DNA from: Nostocaceae cyanobacterium
GTDB lineage: Bacteria > Cyanobacteriota > Cyanobacteriia > Cyanobacteriales > Nostocaceae
Assembly (NCBI GenBank): GCA_030065825.1
Contig: JASJCY010000028.1
Coordinates: 1 to 64,000, forward strand
DNA length: 64,000 bases
Reading direction: 5' to 3'
Shown: one piece after another, positions 62,810 to 64,000 of the stretch
Numbering within the stretch: position 1 is the first letter of the stretch
How the letters are laid out: each line of letters begins with the position of its first letter
Program-made: the position numbers and the translations under genes
The notes under the pieces: generated by a model
What the model was told of the DNA's origin: nothing
Seen by the model: only the letters and a program-made list of their open reading frames with translations
The model's database searches: none

Positions 62810-64000
62810 ATGCTCAAAAATCGCAGATTCAATCTACATTATCTTGCTTTAGCTGGGGTAATTTTCCTCGGTACTATTTTGCGTTTTGGGAATTTAGACT
62901 TAAAACCTCTATGGTTAGATGAAATTATTACTGCTGTTTTTAGTTTGGGTAGAAACTTCAATGACTTGCCTTTAAATGTAGTTTTACCTTTAGGAAGCTT
63001 ACACAATATTTTCACATATCAACCAGGGGTAAGTTGTTCCCAAATCGCTGCAAATGTCGCTACCCAATCTACCCATCCCCCACTCTTTTTTTGCTGGATG
63101 TATACTTGGCTGGGATGGATGACTCCTTTGGGAGAAAATTGGGTAATAAAATTGCGATCGCTAGCAGCGGTATCTGGTGTAAGTGCAATTGCAGCTATTT
63201 ATGGTGTTGGTCGCAGTGCTTTTTCTCAAAGGACGGGATTAGTAGCAGCGCTGCTGATGGCAGTTTCACCTTTTACGGTTTACTTATCTCAAGAAGCGCG
63301 ACACTATACTTTACCGATGTTGCTGATTACTTTGTCTTTGTTGGGATTAGTGCAAATTCAGCAAGATATTCAAAGACAACAAAAACTTAGAGTGTGGGTT
63401 TGGTTGGCATGGATAATTATTAATATTATCGGTATTTATGTTCATTATTTCTGCATTTTAGCTTTCATTGCTGAAATTTCTACTTTGTTTTTGATTCTTT
63501 ACTGGCATCGAAACAAAATAATCAATCAACGTCAAATATTGCTCTTATTATTTATATCTATTACCACAGTTACAATTAGTTTTGTGCCTTGGTTTTTGGT
63601 AATGTTCAGTCATGCTCAACGTAATGAAACTGACTGGATTGGACTTGCAAATTATATTGCCCCTTTCTATCAAACTTTAATAGGTTGGTTGGTAATGTTA
63701 ATTTTTCTCCCAGTGGAAAATCAACCTTTACCAATTGCCATTACCTCTGGTTTATTAATGGTAATATTTGGTATTTGGTTAGGGAGGCAAGTTTTTAAAG
63801 GTTTAAAGCATTTATGGCAAGCATCCCAAACTCATTTAGCTACTTTTACAATCATAAGTTTTTATGGTTTTGTTTTACTAGAATTCCTGATAATTGTTTA
63901 TTTATTAAACAAAGACATTACAGCCATTCCCCGCTACAATTTTATATACTATCCCAGTGTTTGTATTCTGATTGCTGCTAGTTGCAGTCAAAATAAAAAA
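62810..64000 (+). CDS. GT39-like membrane glycosyltransferase, 3' end outside window
   Basis: An open frame of 397 codons runs from an ATG at 62810 to the window edge without stop. It begins MLKNRRFNLHYLALAGVIFL, has the GT-C acidic motif LDLKPLWLDEIITAVFSLGR-like DLKPLWLDEI in the first outer loop, then STHPPLFFCWMYTWLGW and ALLMAVSPFTVYLSQEARHY, followed by many membrane helices. This is the layout of ArnT/PMT-like (GT39) enzymes that use lipid-linked sugars on the periplasmic side. A short plus-strand frame at 63034-63390 lies out of phase and is not real. Confidence 0.88.
   Translation, partial: MLKNRRFNLHYLALAGVIFLGTILRFGNLDLKPLWLDEIITAVFSLGRNFNDLPLNVVLPLGSLHNIFTYQPGVSCSQIAANVATQSTHPPLFFCWMYTWLGWMTPLGENWVIKLRSLAAVSGVSAIAAIYGVGRSAFSQRTGLVAALLMAVSPFTVYLSQEARHYTLPMLLITLSLLGLVQIQQDIQRQQKLRVWVWLAWIIINIIGIYVHYFCILAFIAEISTLFLILYWHRNKIINQRQILLLLFISITTVTISFVPWFLVMFSHAQRNETDWIGLANYIAPFYQTLIGWLVMLIFLPVENQPLPIAITSGLLMVIFGIWLGRQVFKGLKHLWQASQTHLATFTIISFYGFVLLEFLIIVYLLNKDITAIPRYNFIYYPSVCILIAASCSQNKK

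Noticed and set aside
63034-63390. 118-codon plus-strand frame near the right edge
   Set aside because: It is out of phase with the GT39-like gene, whose frame is open from 62810 to the window end and has the expected membrane helices and motif.

Overview
The window comes from a cyanobacterium, most likely a filamentous heterocyst-former of the Nostocales. The signs are frequent HIP1 octamers (gcgatcgc), long runs of short tandemly repeated heptamers such as ggtaatg/taagtaa, a CRR6-type NDH-1 assembly factor, a DUF760 protein, an adjacent Flv3/Flv1-type flavodiiron pair, and the order tRNA-Trp-secE-nusG-rplK-rplA-rplJ-rplL. Genus cannot be decided from this sequence.

Layout. 1-5216 is a conflict-type locus: a Trypco1-like small protein, a trypsin-like protease fused to a P-loop ATPase, and a second ATPase with a repetitive hydrophobic N-terminus, followed by an 18-copy tandem 26-mer array. 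5858-10126 holds a HEAT-repeat membrane transporter overlapped by a cyclic-nucleotide-binding protein, then a CRR6-like gene. 11258-16243 is a 1661-residue NACHT-HEAT-caspase protein with about 24 near-identical HEAT units, flanked on both sides by the same dispersed intergenic elements. 17506-21093 is the flavodiiron pair. 21491-30075 is mainly housekeeping: NYN-domain protein, LysM/M23 peptidase, HtrA protease, DUF760, ScpB, IspD, a GT9 glycosyltransferase, a zinc-ribbon protein and an FG-GAP protein. 30577-31338 is a tnpB remnant broken by two insertions. 31872-36385 is an RND efflux adaptor and permease, followed by repeat-rich DNA.

37640-43568 carries a GT2 glycosyltransferase, rplS with a possible structured RNA in front of it, tRNA-Trp with a clear sigma70-type promoter, and the secE-nusG-rplKAJL cluster with an L10 leader and a terminator. 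43927-44548 is an MntA/HepT-type pair whose HepT lacks the usual motif arginine. 45190-56483 is a Wzx/Wzy-type exopolysaccharide cluster. The flippase, polymerase-like protein, three GT2 enzymes and a Wzc-like copolymerase lie on the minus strand. The initiating phosphotransferase and GalE are divergent on the plus strand.

57101-61957 is the most novel-looking part. It is a compact minus-strand set coding for a 921-residue protein with two Rossmann-like (deoxyribosyltransferase/TIR-like) segments and an unrecognised C-terminal half, a CARDB/DUF11-like protein, a caspase, and a SLOG-like nucleotide-binding protein. It looks like a nucleotide-sensing, caspase-executed conflict module that I cannot match to a named system. 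The window ends inside a GT39-like membrane glycosyltransferase (62810 onward).

The intergenic DNA is rich in miniature elements. One family has terminal inverted repeats of GGCGTTGCTGA and 8-bp target duplications at all three copies. Another carries a 16-bp hairpin with a compensatory base-pair change. A third supplies the last codons and the stop of the RND permease gene.
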